In this document: piece by piece, positions 43,596 through 54,475 of the stretch
How positions within the stretch are numbered: the stretch's first letter is position 1
Layout: each line of letters opens with the position of its first letter
Assembly (NCBI RefSeq): GCF_037392515.1
Contig: NC_090281.1
Span: 46,600,645-46,664,644 of the forward strand
Source: Haliotis asinina
Taxonomy: Eukaryota > Mollusca > Gastropoda > Lepetellida > Haliotidae
Direction of reading: 5' to 3'
Length of the DNA stretch: 64,000 bases
Notes under the pieces: generated by a model
Told to the model about the DNA's origin: nothing
What the model saw: only the letters and a program-made list of their open reading frames with translations
Database searches by the model: none
Made by a program: the position numbers and the translations under genes

Positions 43596-45207
43596 CACCT
43601 GGAAATTAATCAAGCAACACCCCAATTTTTTCTATTGGAGCAACTTTGAAGTGTTCTGACAATCAAAATATGCCGGGTTGATATAGTTTGACACTTTTTT
43701 ATTCAACAGACGATCTCTGACAAACAACTTAAAGGGAAAAAGTATCAAGACTTTGCTTTATTGCAACGAAATCCAAATTCTTAAAACTGTCTTAAATTCA
43801 TGAAAAAATGGACACAATTTACTATTCATCAACAGACGTTGTTGTCAGGTGTATTAACACAAATGTCACATGGAAAGAAAGAACAGTCATCTGAGAGTCT
43901 GCACACCGACTTTCATCAATATCTAGTGTGTCCTCCCTGCGCACGCACCACCGATTCCAGACGCCTCCTCATTCCTTGGATGAGTCTCCGGATCTGATTC
44001 TGGGGGATCCTGTTCCACTCCTCATGCAGGGCAGCCGTCAATTCGTTGAGATTATGGACTGGTGGGTCTCTCTGCCTCACACGACGGCCAATAAAGTCCC
44101 ACAAATGTTCAATGGGGTTGAGGTCAGGGCTCATGGCAGGCCATGGAATTCTGTCAATTGCATTTTGCCGCAAAAAATCATTTACAGCATGCGCCCTGTG
44201 AGGTCTAGCATTGTCGTCCATAAATATGGGTCTCGTTGCCAGAGGATGGTTCTCAAAATGAGGTACCACAGCCCTGTCAAGAACCTCCTGTTGGTAACGA
44301 ACACCGTTAAGGTTGCCACGGATGGTAATGATATCCAACTTGCAGTTCATGGAAATGCACCCCCATACCATAACGGAACCTCCCCCAAAGGCCACAGTCT
44401 CCTGGATGTTCCGTGGAGCCATTGCTGTGTTCCTCTGCCTCCAGACCCGAGTACGACCGTCCACCATGTGCAGCAAGAACCGGCTCTCATCTGAGAAATG
44501 GACCTTCCTCCAAGAGGCAATGTTCCAGTGCAAACGGTCATTACACCAGGCCAGTCGGGCTGCCTTATGGGCTGGAGACAGTCTGGGTCGCTTGATTGGC
44601 CTCCTTGCCCGGTATCCTGCAGCTTTCAGACGATTCCGAACAGTCCTGTTCGAGATGGGTCTCCCTGGAAGCCACTCCTGTCTCAACCGAGAGCTCGAGT
44701 CGAAGGACCTGCGCCGTACAAGTCTCAGTAAAGCTCTGTCCTCCCGGACTGTGGTCTTCCTGGGTCTTCCTGGTCTAGGCAGGTCTTTAACTTCATTAGT
44801 GGCCCGGTATTTTTTCAAAAGTTTTGAAATTATGGAATGATGTCGTCCGATTTGAGTCCCGATTTGTCTTAGAGACATACCAGCATTCCTCATGCCGATT
44901 ATTTGCCAACGAGTGGCCTCTGATAATTTCCTACGTGCCATGACATTGAAATGAATGAAAAACCGAATGCAATCGACAACCTGCGCTTGTAAACACCCCA
45001 GGGAAAAAGTGCATTTTTCGAAAGTTGAGGTTAAAGCAATGCACGTGCGCTGTGCAAGCTTCACGCGCGTCATATCAACCCATGAAAAGCTCATGCTGTA
45101 TGTCAATACATCAAAATTGAATAATCAATCATCAAAATTACTTCGTTAAACTTTGTTAAGTTTTTATGTGTCTTTGAATTTGGTGTTGCTTAATTAATTT
45201 CCATATG
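43596..45207 (-). mobile_element. Tc1/mariner element, complete-looking, 1612 bp
   Basis: Terminal inverted repeats at 43596-43621 and 45182-45207 match at 23 of 26 positions (core TGGAAATTAAT and AAGCAACACC). TA (in fact TATA) flanks both ends at 43592-43595 and 45208-45211, as expected for Tc1-type integration at TA. Between them is one open DD34E transposase on the minus strand. Intact TIRs, target duplication and open frame together mean a recent insertion. It does not begin with the usual CAGT of Tc1. Confidence 0.93.
43916..44941 (-). CDS. Tc1-like DD34E transposase, full length
   Basis: 341 residues from the ATG at 44941; an upstream in-frame ATG at 45106 would add 55 residues that do not look like the family. 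Residues 1-50 form the first helix-turn-helix (RWQIIGMRNAGMSLRQIG), followed by the AT-hook-like GRPRK at 58-62. A second helix-turn-helix region (RTVRNRLKAAGYRARRP) follows. The catalytic triad is D151 (SDESRF), D243 (MDDNARPHRA) and E278 (DLNPIEHLWD), with 34 residues between the last two. The Gly-rich GGGSVMVWG and the C-terminal GGHTRY are also present, so every family hallmark is in place and the frame is open. The protein cuts and pastes the element at TA sites in the nucleus. Whether it is expressed cannot be seen. Confidence 0.95.
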   Translation of the reverse strand: MARRKLSEATRWQIIGMRNAGMSLRQIGTQIGRHHSIISKLLKKYRATNEVKDLPRPGRPRKTTVREDRALLRLVRRRSFDSSSRLRQEWLPGRPISNRTVRNRLKAAGYRARRPIKRPRLSPAHKAARLAWCNDRLHWNIASWRKVHFSDESRFLLHMVDGRTRVWRQRNTAMAPRNIQETVAFGGGSVMVWGCISMNCKLDIITIRGNLNGVRYQQEVLDRAVVPHFENHPLATRPIFMDDNARPHRAHAVNDFLRQNAIDRIPWPAMSPDLNPIEHLWDFIGRRVRQRDPPVHNLNELTAALHEEWNRIPQNQIRRLIQGMRRRLESVVRAQGGHTRY

Positions 45208-47202
45208 TATAGTTTAACTGACTCACCGCCTTCCGTTGGCAAATGTGCAATACTAAATAAATGATGTTTGGGTGCTGATTTGCAGCGTTATCTAGTTTAT
45301 GTTTTAACTGTTTACTGGATTTCAAGTTTCTCATTAGTTATTAAACGATACTGAAACTACTTCAGCTTGTTTTATTTCATATAGACAATACATTAATGTG
45401 ACAAATGACTTCAAATGAGACACTTCAAGAAGAACTATTGCAGCTGGTAGCCATAGACTATCGCTATCGCAATAGTTGTTTCCCTCTCAACAGTTACACC
45501 TACATGTTGCTGACAATGTTCGTGTCAGCTGCTCATGTCATAATCCAAATCGTAAATCTACTTTTGTGTACGATTTTACTATGGGTGCGGATGAGTTTTG
45601 TCGATTTTATTAAGAAAGTATACTTTTCACCGTCTGAATGTCTTATTTATCAAATAAATCACGTCTTCGTGTGACTTATGTGTGTTCTTATCAAGTGTGA
45701 TAGAAAGGGATCAGGGAATATGTGTGCTACCGCACACAGCGATTGGTGAGTGAGTGCAAGGTCTGCGTCACCACGGCAGTATTTCAGCCATATCGTGAAT
45801 ACTAATAATATACACGTGTAGATAATCCAATAAAACTGTCGTCGACAAACAGTATTTCTAATAGATTAGCAGGATAACGTTTTGTGGAGTTTGAGAACAC
45901 CAAGCACCTACACAGGACCGCAGCGAAATAGCATACCGGTGACCACGTGGTTCTGACCAGTTAAAATTCACAGTTACTCTTATGTGGGAACAAAATGCAT
46001 AAATTGAGCATTGTTATTTTTTACAACTTCATGAACACTATGAAATTATGAAACTTATAACAGCTCATCAAAGCTAGTGAATAAGAGTAACTTCGTTAAC
46101 CGAGTGAGAGAACTAATGCTAAAATATCCTTCAGTCATGTGGACTTCAAATATCGAAAAAAATATCACTGTTTCCTAATACGGATAATAGAATTTTAAAA
46201 TATGGCTTACGTTATGTAGTGAGGTACTCAATATGGAAGGCAACTCTTACAGGCTTAAGAATGAACTTTACTGTATTAAAAGTTATCTCCCCTGGTGTAG
46301 CAGACGGTTCCCGTTGTTGACATGGAAGACTTGACAGCAGAAAAGAGAAAGCTGGTTTTATGTGATTCTGAAAGGTAATGAAAAAAAATATGACATTCCT
46401 CAGTCTAGAGTATACATAACTTCAGGAGTTGGGACTGAACACATGACAGGGGCAGGACTATCAAACAAGGTCAGTACTACGCATCGCCGGAGTCTTGGTC
46501 AGATTGTGAGCAGGGAAAGTAATCTGCTAGTCTGCTTATTTTTCTGGAAACACGTGCTAGAAGCATATCTCTAAAGTTTCGTTGCGACATTTTTAAAAAT
46601 TTATTTAATTTTCATTTTATACTTCCTAAAATTTTATGTTGGCGACAGTGGCACAGCGAATGTGCCCTCGTCCATGCATACACCTGCAAATACAGAACTG
46701 CATGCATCATAAACCACCTCAAAGTATTAACCGACTTTACCCGACCTCAAAGAGAAAGGAAGATGTCTGAAAGCTTCATCATAATCCTTTAACCAACGGA
46801 AAATCATTTTCAAATGATTTGGCTGAAACATTCTGGTCGCGCATTTGCCGCAATTAATTAAGCAAGAGTCAAGGGGTCAAAATAAAATAAAATAACTTTC
46901 TTCTGCCCGGTAATAAATGTGATAAAGTGAAACAAAGATTGATTCTTTATAACGATGTGTCGGTGCCAATTAAGAAGCTGGTAATTATTTCTTTAATTAT
47001 GAAATATCTTTCATAGTAACAAGTCATTTATTTCCCTTTCATGAAGAAAATTCAGAGGAGCGCAGTGAAGTCTTTTAAAGGTTTCATCACAGATGTTTAT
47101 AGAAACTGAAAGTAGCCGGCGTCTACACTAAAGCTGAGTTTGTTGGCACCGGGTTGTCACAAATCCTTCAAACATTACCGTGACAGTGCAGTGACAACGA
47201 TT
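45208..47202. other. Spacer, no supported gene
   Basis: AT-rich. One first-exon-like string lies at 46322 (ATG, reading MEDLTAEKRKLVLCDSE, then a GTAATG donor), but no partner exon was found. A short piece near 45770-45800 (GCAGTATTTCAGCCATATCG) resembles the LINE 3' region at 47230-47270. Confidence 0.4.
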
Positions 47203-47749
47203 TGAGTTAAGTTAAGTTAAGTGAGTTCATATTTAACGTCACATCAGCAATATCTCAGCCATATCGTGACGAGAACATTTAATACTGAAATGAAGTATAT
47301 ATATCTATTATAAAACCTGTCAACGAAGGACAGTAAAACAACTAGAATATCACAGATGAGAATATAAAACTAGTAACTATACCTAAAACAATTTATCTAT
47401 AGAGGACAATACAAGATAAAAATGGGCTATAGATTGCTAACAACTGAAAGTAGATCACCATACTAGGGACCATGGGGACTTACAGTACCTTTGCTACCTG
47501 CATGGACCCTAGCTGGATTTACATCGTCCCCTCAGCCATCAGCAATTTGGGAAAACTAGCCATGCAAATAAAACGACACTTATGCTACGATTAAAAACGT
47601 GAAAGTTTGAATTTACTTTGAATGTTTGTGGACTTACGTAGCCTCTCAGGGGGACAATAGTTTTACAGTACTTCAACCCCCTTTGACGATACAGCCACTA
47701 ACAAGCACAGTTACCAATTTAAACCTCCAGTAATAAAATATTTATCTAT

Positions 47750-50416
47750 TTACAATTCTGTCAATAAATCTAATTCTTTTAAAGATGCAATGATTAAATG
47801 AGAGCTTGTGTTATTAAAAAGATCCTTCAGAATCCGTGAATGAAAATACTGATCCCTTGTGATGGAATACTCAACACAGTCAAGCAGGATATGCTTGACT
47901 GTGATTCTTCCATCACAAGGGATACAAAACGGAGGATCCTCACCTTTAAGCAAATATTTATGTGTATATCTTGTGTGGCCAATACGACATCGTCGCATGA
48001 TGACCTCCTCAAATCTGGACTGACAACCCAAGTAGGTGTAGCCAATATACGGTTTTATTTCATGTAATTTATTGATACCTACTTGAGTGTCCCACTTCTT
48101 CTGCATCAGATCACGGATATACGTTCTAATGCAAGCTTTGTAATCTGAATATGGAAGAAGAAGTGGTGTCACAGATTTGTTGAGTGCTGCCTTGGCAGCA
48201 AGATCAGCCATCACATTCCCAGAAATACCTACGTGACTGGGTAACCAACAAAAGACGATGTCGTATTGGCCAGTAGCAAGAGTATTATACAGTTCAATAA
48301 TTTCTATTAAAAGTGGATGTTTACAAGAAATATTTATAATAGCCTGAAGGCAAGAAAGAGAGTCGGAATATATTATATACTGTTTACGTTTCGGGTGTCT
48401 TTGAATATATTTGAGAGCTGTTAATATGGCGTTAGCTTCTGCTGTAAAAATAGAACTATTGTCTGGTAATCTAGAAGATATTGTTCCGGATCCAATGACA
48501 GTAGCGCAAGCAACTGCACCACCATCCTTGGACCCATCTGTAAATAAGGATTTGTAATTGTTATATATATGTTTCAATTGATTATATTCTTGTTTATACT
48601 GTAATTCATTCGTTTCTGATTTTTTAAATGTCGTTAATGTTAGGTCAACCTGTGGTCTAACCAACTGCCAAGGGGGAGAGGAAAGAAGACGGAAAGGAGC
48701 TCTATTGTCCAGCTCAATACCACCAGCAGCAACAAACGGCTTTATTCTGAGCCCAAGAGGTGAAACAAGAAAAGACTTTTTGCTATACAAATCCTGATAA
48801 AGAGGATTGAAGACACAGTTATATGCAGGGTTGGATTCGTTAGAGTACAGTTTTGTGATATATTGTAAAGATAATTTAATACGGCGTTGTACAAGAGATG
48901 GTTCATCGGCCTCAACGTAAAGACTGTCAATAGGTGAAGTTCTGAAGGAGCCAAGACAAAGTCTTAGACCTTGGTGATGGACAGGATCAAGAAGTTTAAG
49001 ATTGCTTTTGCAGGCTCCACCATAGACGATGGAGCCATAATCAAGTTTAGAACGAACGAGTGATCGATATAGATGGAGAAGGGTAGCTTGATCCCCTCCC
49101 CATTTTGAATTTGAAACCACTTCCAACACGTCAAGTGCTTTCAGGCATTTAGTTTTAAGAGATGTAATATGTGGTAAAAAAGTTAAATGTGAATCAAAGA
49201 TTAGACCCAAGAATTTGGCTTGCTTCACAACTTTAATGGGCGTCCCATCTAGAGACAGTTCAGGGTCTTTATGGGGTTTGTATTTACGACAAAAATGCAT
49301 GCAGTTAGTTTTCGATTTGGAAAATTTAAAGCCGTTTTCAAGACACCATTTATTTATTTTGTTTAAACACAACTGCAATTGCCGTTCAATGGTATGCATA
49401 TTTTTACCACGACAAGAAATATTAAAATCATCCACAAATGACGATCCATCAATTGAATCGTTTAAAACTTTAGATAAACTGTTGATCTTGATGCTAAAAA
49501 GAGTGACAGATAAAATACTGCCTTGTGGAACACCCTGATCCTGATTGTAATGATCAGACAGGGTAGAACCCACACGGACCTAGAATTGTCTGTCGTTTAA
49601 AAAGTTGGCAATAAATTGAGGCAAACGACTTCGCAAACCAAAGTCATGTAAATCCTTCAAAATACCATGTTTCCAGGTTGTGTCATATGCTTTTTCAAGA
49701 TCAAAAAAGATAGACATAGCATGTTGTTTATTAATTAGTGCGTTTTTCACAAATGATTCCAGTCTTACTAAGTGATCGACAGTACTTCTGTTTTTACGGA
49801 AACCACACTGTATATCTGTGATAAGATTATTTGTTTCCAAGTACCAAACAAGTCGATTATTTATCATGCGTTCCATGGTCTTGCAAACACAGCTAGTTAG
49901 TGAAATAGGTCGATAATTGGACGGATCTGTATGATCACGTCCAGGTTTAGGTACTGGTACTACTATGGCGTCACGCCATGATGGAGGAAAGTTACCCGAT
50001 GTCCAAATATCATCAAAAATATTTAGAACAGTTTCTAGGCAGGATTCTGGTAAATGCTTCAGGAGTTGATAATGTATGTTATCAGCTCCTGTAGCAGTGT
50101 CATGAGCTTGATCAAGAGCAGTATGGAGTTCATGAATAGAAAACGTTTCATTATAATCTTCCCCATTATCAGAATTGAAATTAATAGTTTTCTTTTCTTC
50201 TTGTTTTTGATATTGCTGGAATTTTGGAACATAATTTGAAGAGGAAGAGTGTTTAGCAAGGGTTTCACCTAGTTTATTAACAATATCTGATTTATCAGTA
50301 AGCAATTGATCTCCATGTTTAAGATGATGGACAGTAGATTTAGTACCTTTACCTTTGATTTTCTGGACCATGTTCCATACCTTGGACATGGGTGTCCGCG
50401 AATTTATTTTGGACAC
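47750..50416 (-). pseudogene. LINE ORF2: reverse transcriptase and RNase H
   Basis: Two long open parts (49580-50416 and 47750-49573) lie in the same frame and are separated only by a TAG at about 49577-49579. RT motifs: VPVPKPGRDHTDPSNYRPIS, GFRKNRSTVDHL, FFDLEKAYDT, GVPQGSILSVTLF and the catalytic box SFVDD (FVDD in place of the more common YADD). RNase H follows: LFTDGSKDGG, TAEANAILTAL, IYSDSLSCL and PSHVGISGNVMADLAAKAA supply the D-E-D-D residues. A Cys/His string (CIPCDG with KHILLDC) near the C-terminus is typical of this clade. Confidence 0.88.
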
Positions 50417-50852
50417 ATAATTTTGCCAAGATTGGCGTTTGTTTTGTTTAAAAGTACGCCGTGCTTTAGCATTTAAAATTTAAAATTTATTTAAATTATG
50501 CACCATAGGATGGCGACGGAAATAATGTTCTGCTTTCTTCCTTGCCTTCCTAGCTTGTTTGCACTCATCGTTGAACCATGGTTTTCTTATGTGTGACACT
50601 ACAGAGGAATTTGGTATACACTCATCAGCTATGGAATTCAGTTCATCAGAAAAAGATTTAATAGCATCAGGAACGTCAATAAAACGTTCGGGTTTAAGTT
50701 TTTCAGCACACAGTGTTTCATATAAAGCCCAGTTAGCCTTTTTAAAATTCCGCCTTGATGATGGAGGAACATCAGATGGAGTTACAGCTTTTAATACAGT
50801 AGGAAAATGGTCACTTCCACAGAGGTCATCGTGGACTGACCATTCGAATTCA

Positions 50853-51395
50853 TTAAAGTTCGGAATTTGTCAATGACAAGTCGAGAGCAGAATAAGTCCC
50901 TGTACCAGGGTGTAAATATGTGTTGGAACTATCATTATAAATACATAAGTCATTGTCGGAACAAAAGTCCTCCAACAACTTACCTTTAGTGTTTGTAGTT
51001 ACACTACCCCAGAGTGGGTTGTGGCCATTTATATCTCCCATTATAATACAGGGTTTCGGGAGCTGGTCATATAGAGCTTGGAGATCGGTTTTAGCAAACG
51101 TCGAAGACGGCGAAATATAAAGAGAGCATAGCATAAACGCTACATGTAAAGTAATTCTCACTGCAACAGCCTGCATAGTAGTATTAAGTGAAACAGGGCT
51201 TTGAATAACGTTTTGTCTGACTAGAATGGATGACCCGCCAGTGGCTCTATCACCCGGAGGTGAAAAAGTATGATATGCATTAAAATGACGAAGGTCAAAT
51301 GTATCTGTTTGTTTTAAATATGTCTCTTGGAGACATATCGCCGAAGGTGTAAAATCTTGGACTAATAGCTGTAATTCATGTAAATTAGTCCTCAA
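50853..51395 (-). pseudogene. LINE apurinic-like endonuclease segment
   Basis: 181 codons with AICLQETYL (catalytic Glu), TGGSSILVRQ, IIMGDINGHNPLWGS (Asp and Asn) and a final ALDLSLTNSEL (the SDH motif has decayed or is clade-specific). It is joined to the RT by a broken linker (50417-50852). Confidence 0.85.
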
Positions 51396-51770
51396 TCCTC
51401 TGCAGTTCCACTGTACAATATTATTGGAATAAACTATCTTTTGGGAGGATTTATTGGGGATCTACCCCGCACTCTTTTGGAGGGCGACAAGCTATGTGCC
51501 CTAGAATGGACGTTTTCAGAAATGTCCATGTCTTCAAGAGACCCATATATATTGAACAACTGAATTTTGTTCTGTGATCCTTTAGGAGCTCTGCCACTTT
51601 GTTGTTTTGAAGCATCAGCCTTTGACTTCGGTTTACTTTTTACCGTTTGCTGACTATCAGCTGTCGACTGAGACTTTGAGTGTAACTGAGATGATGATTT
51701 GTTATCATGTACTAGGAAGTGATTCCTCAGTCTGAGATGACATAGTAGGGGATAAAAGCTGTGGAGAATC

Positions 51771-52475
51771 TCAACTGACCCAAGTCAAGGTAGTTTGGCA
51801 GCTTGTAGATGATTTTGTTATTTTAGATCTGGACTCAGATGGTGGTTTTGCGACTGTAGCATAGCTTTCTGTGAGGTCAGATCTCTTCACCAGTTTTTTT
51901 GCTTCAGAAAAAGAGATGTTTTGGGTATACTTTGTTCTGTTTATTTCCATTTGCTCTTTCCAGATTGGACACTGTTTCGAAGAAGAAGAATGGTCGCCTG
52001 AGCAGTTGGTGCATTTTTTAAAGTCACTGTCACAATCTTCTGTTGTGTGTGTCTTCTCACCACAGTGAGCAGACACAACAGACAATGTGCAGGTAGATAC
52101 ACCGTGTCCATATTTCTGGCATTTAAAACACCTGAGCGGGTTGGGGATGTATGTATCAATCTGAATATTACAGTAGCCTGCCTTCACTGATTTGGGTGCA
52201 TTTGGAGAGGAAAAAGTAAACAGATATGTATTGGTTTTGATGGTTTCGTTGTTTCTCCGGATTGAAAAGCGCTTGACTTAGAGTACACCTTGATCCTTCA
52301 TTTCAGATCCTATATCAAGGTCCGACATATCATCGAACAATCGATCCCGATCTCTCACGATACCTTTACTTGTGTTCAAGGTTTTATGCGGAGAGACCGT
52401 GACCGGAATGCCCACGAAAGATTTAATATTCATCAAGTTGGTTAATTGCTGTCTTTTTCCGCATTCAATTAACAA
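51771..52475 (-). pseudogene. LINE ORF1 (gag-like) with zinc knuckles
   Basis: Open parts 52278-52475 and 51771-52187 encode a basic N-terminal part and three Cys-rich knuckles: CFKCQKYGHGVSTC, CGEKTHTTEDC and CTNCSGDHSSSSKQC. This is the usual nucleic-acid-binding gag of I/Jockey-type LINEs. A break separates the two parts. Confidence 0.8.
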
Positions 52476-53353
52476 CGCACCCGAACGTAAGCGTCTAATG
52501 TTCTTAACGTCCCCTTAAATACCCTTCGATACTGCGAAAGGGTTCAGCTTTAATGGTGTCTTGTCGGGAGTCTCAATAACAAGAAAACGTGGCCAATACT
52601 CAATCGATAGAGACGGTCTGTGGTCGGTATCAACAGGATCAATTTCAAGTGGACGTTTTGTTTTTTTGGGGGGTCATGTTATAAGCCATGGTTGGTGTCA
52701 TATGGTTCATCTTACGAGCTCCCCACCCACCACGGAGTATCACAAGGACAATGCTAAAGCAAGCGGGCCTCCAGCTTGCAGCACCAAGGATACCCGGATG
52801 ATATACTCAGTAGTATATCTAGTCTACACTAGACTTCTACACTAGTAGAAGAATTATAAATAATTAGTCTACCAGATTGGCCCATGAGCCATCGCCTTCT
52901 GGCACAAGACTCTAGGCAAAGTTCATATAATCATAATTTGGATAATTCACAATCGAAAAAGTTACAGATCACAAGTAGTGCCAAGACTAAAATCCACAAC
53001 AATTCAAAATCAAATTTGTGCAATGACACATACATAGTCCATGCACAGGGCTTGGCATGACCAGCCGATTGGTTGAATCGGGCCAATTCAACCACCCGTC
53101 TAGGTGAAGTAAGGGCCGAAGTGGTGTGTTGGGCAAATGGAACGCAGTTAAAAGCCCAACTGCCCTCAACCACCGGGATCCCGTCCTCCACCGACACGGG
53201 ACGCAACCCACGGCAAACAGGTTGCCCAATTTAGTCGCCTCGTACGACAAGCAATGGGGTGCTGTGAACACATTCTGTCCCGGGTCCACACGGGAGAAGA
53301 GCACTTAGCTTTACCCAGCACCCACCATGAGGAGGTGGCTCTTCATGGGTGTC

Positions 53354-54070
53354 TCTTGTCACGTGCTACTATGTGAATGTACATAATTTTGATAGTGAGG
53401 AAGAAACTCATTTTAACTGAAAAGGAGCTCCAGGGAAACCAGATATTTAGAGACTAATAAAATCTGCATTGGGGCTAGAGTCAATATCAATCAGGGGTGT
53501 TATCATCCAGGCATCAGATATAAGATACCTCATGTTAAGCCCTTTCTAGACTCTATGAAGTCTCAACATAGCGCTGCTGTCATTACCCCATGTGGCCCAG
53601 CCACGCTCCACTACTGCAAGCAGCCTGTCTGGAAACTTGCAGCCAAAAATGTTACTTTGAGACTAGATAGCCAAAGTGCAAGATCTATGTGGAACACCAA
53701 CAAAATTACTCAGGAATTTGAACTTGTCCCCAAATTCAAAAGCGTCCATTTGTGCAATATGTGAAGAGGATACAGATAAACTTTTATAGACGCACACTGT
53801 TCAGTGGAAATGAAAAGACTAGCGTCTGCCTTATACTGGAATATGTTCTGGGTATTTCTAGATACTAGATCATCTCACTGGATTTTACCTTGCATGCCTC
53901 ATTCTCACCACGAAGATTTAAATCCGAGATCATGTGCCGTAAATCGTTTTGTTTTGCTTCTTTATGAGCTGTGGTTTGCTTTGTATTTTTATTTAAAAAA
54001 AATTGGATACAAAAGGCGCAGTATTAAATGTCAAAGACATAACCCTCTTAGTTAGGGAACAATAGATCAT
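53354..54070. other. Spacer after the LINE 5' end
   Basis: No recognised gene. 53555-53764 is open on the plus strand (69 codons) but gives no family signal and has no splice context. Confidence 0.4.
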
Positions 54071-54187
54071 GGCCCTTATTCTCGAAACGTTCGTAGTCTT
54101 AAGAACTCTTAAGTATGATCGTAACCAATGTCGTAAGAATGGGCTTAAGAAGTTCGTAGGGCTACGAACGTTTCGAGAATAGCCAGC
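54071..54187. mobile_element. Foldback (MITE-like) palindrome, 117 bp
   Basis: TTATTCTCGAAACGTTCGTA at the left pairs with TACGAACGTTTCGAGAATAG at the right. The inner sequence again contains CTTAAGAACTCTTAAG and ACTTCTTAAGCCC-type inversions. I recall elements with these CTCGAAACGTTCGTAG ends as common in marine invertebrates. Confidence 0.88.
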
Positions 54188-54340
54188 CATCAAGATCAAG
54201 GAAAGACATCATACTAATTTGTTGGTCTGGACGTGTTTCTTCAGTTCGTATTTTTCATGTTTTTTGATCAGGGAAATAACGTGGTTCAGGGACTGTGAGA
54301 CTGACTTGTCACCTGCATACCTCGTTGTCTGAGGTGAAGT

Positions 54341-54475
54341 GGTAGCCTTGTGGTCAGCTCGTCTCGGTGAAAACCCAGGTTCGATTCCTCACGAGTAAAA
54401 TGTGTGAAGACATTTCTGGTGTCCCACGCATGCTATTGCTGACATATTGGTAAACGCGGTGTGAAACTCACTCAC
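54341..54475 (+). repeat. SINE, family A copy
   Basis: TGGTAGCCTTGTGGTCAGCT, CCAGGTTCGATTCCTCACGA (B box), CATTTCTGGTGTCCCACGCA, TATTGCTGACATATTGGTAA and GTGTGAAACTCACTCAC: complete head to tail. Confidence 0.92.

Larger units (their letters stand above)
47203..53353 (-). mobile_element. I/Nimb-like LINE, near full length, about 6.1 kb
   Basis: Minus-strand order from the 5' end near 53353: a 5' UTR, ORF1 with CCHC knuckles, AP endonuclease, reverse transcriptase, RNase H, and a 3' UTR. It ends near 47203 in a short AACTT-type tandem repeat (GTTAAGTTAAGTTAAGT on the plus strand). RNase H after the RT places it in the I superfamily; the Nimb clade, frequent in molluscs, is a guess. The 5' UTR matches a second copy at 60.5-60.8 kb, which helps set the 5' border. 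The copy is dead but young: ORF2 is interrupted by one in-frame TAG between two long open parts and by shifts between the endonuclease and RT. Confidence 0.88.

Noticed and set aside
43928-44840. Plus-strand frames of 175-188 codons
   Set aside because: Antisense shadows of the Tc1 transposase, which has all the catalytic motifs on the minus strand.
45405-45674. 89-codon frame with a hydrophobic middle
   Set aside because: No family recognised, no splice context, AT-rich composition like the surrounding spacer.
53555-53764. 69-codon plus-strand frame
   Set aside because: No similarity recognised and no plausible start or splice context.
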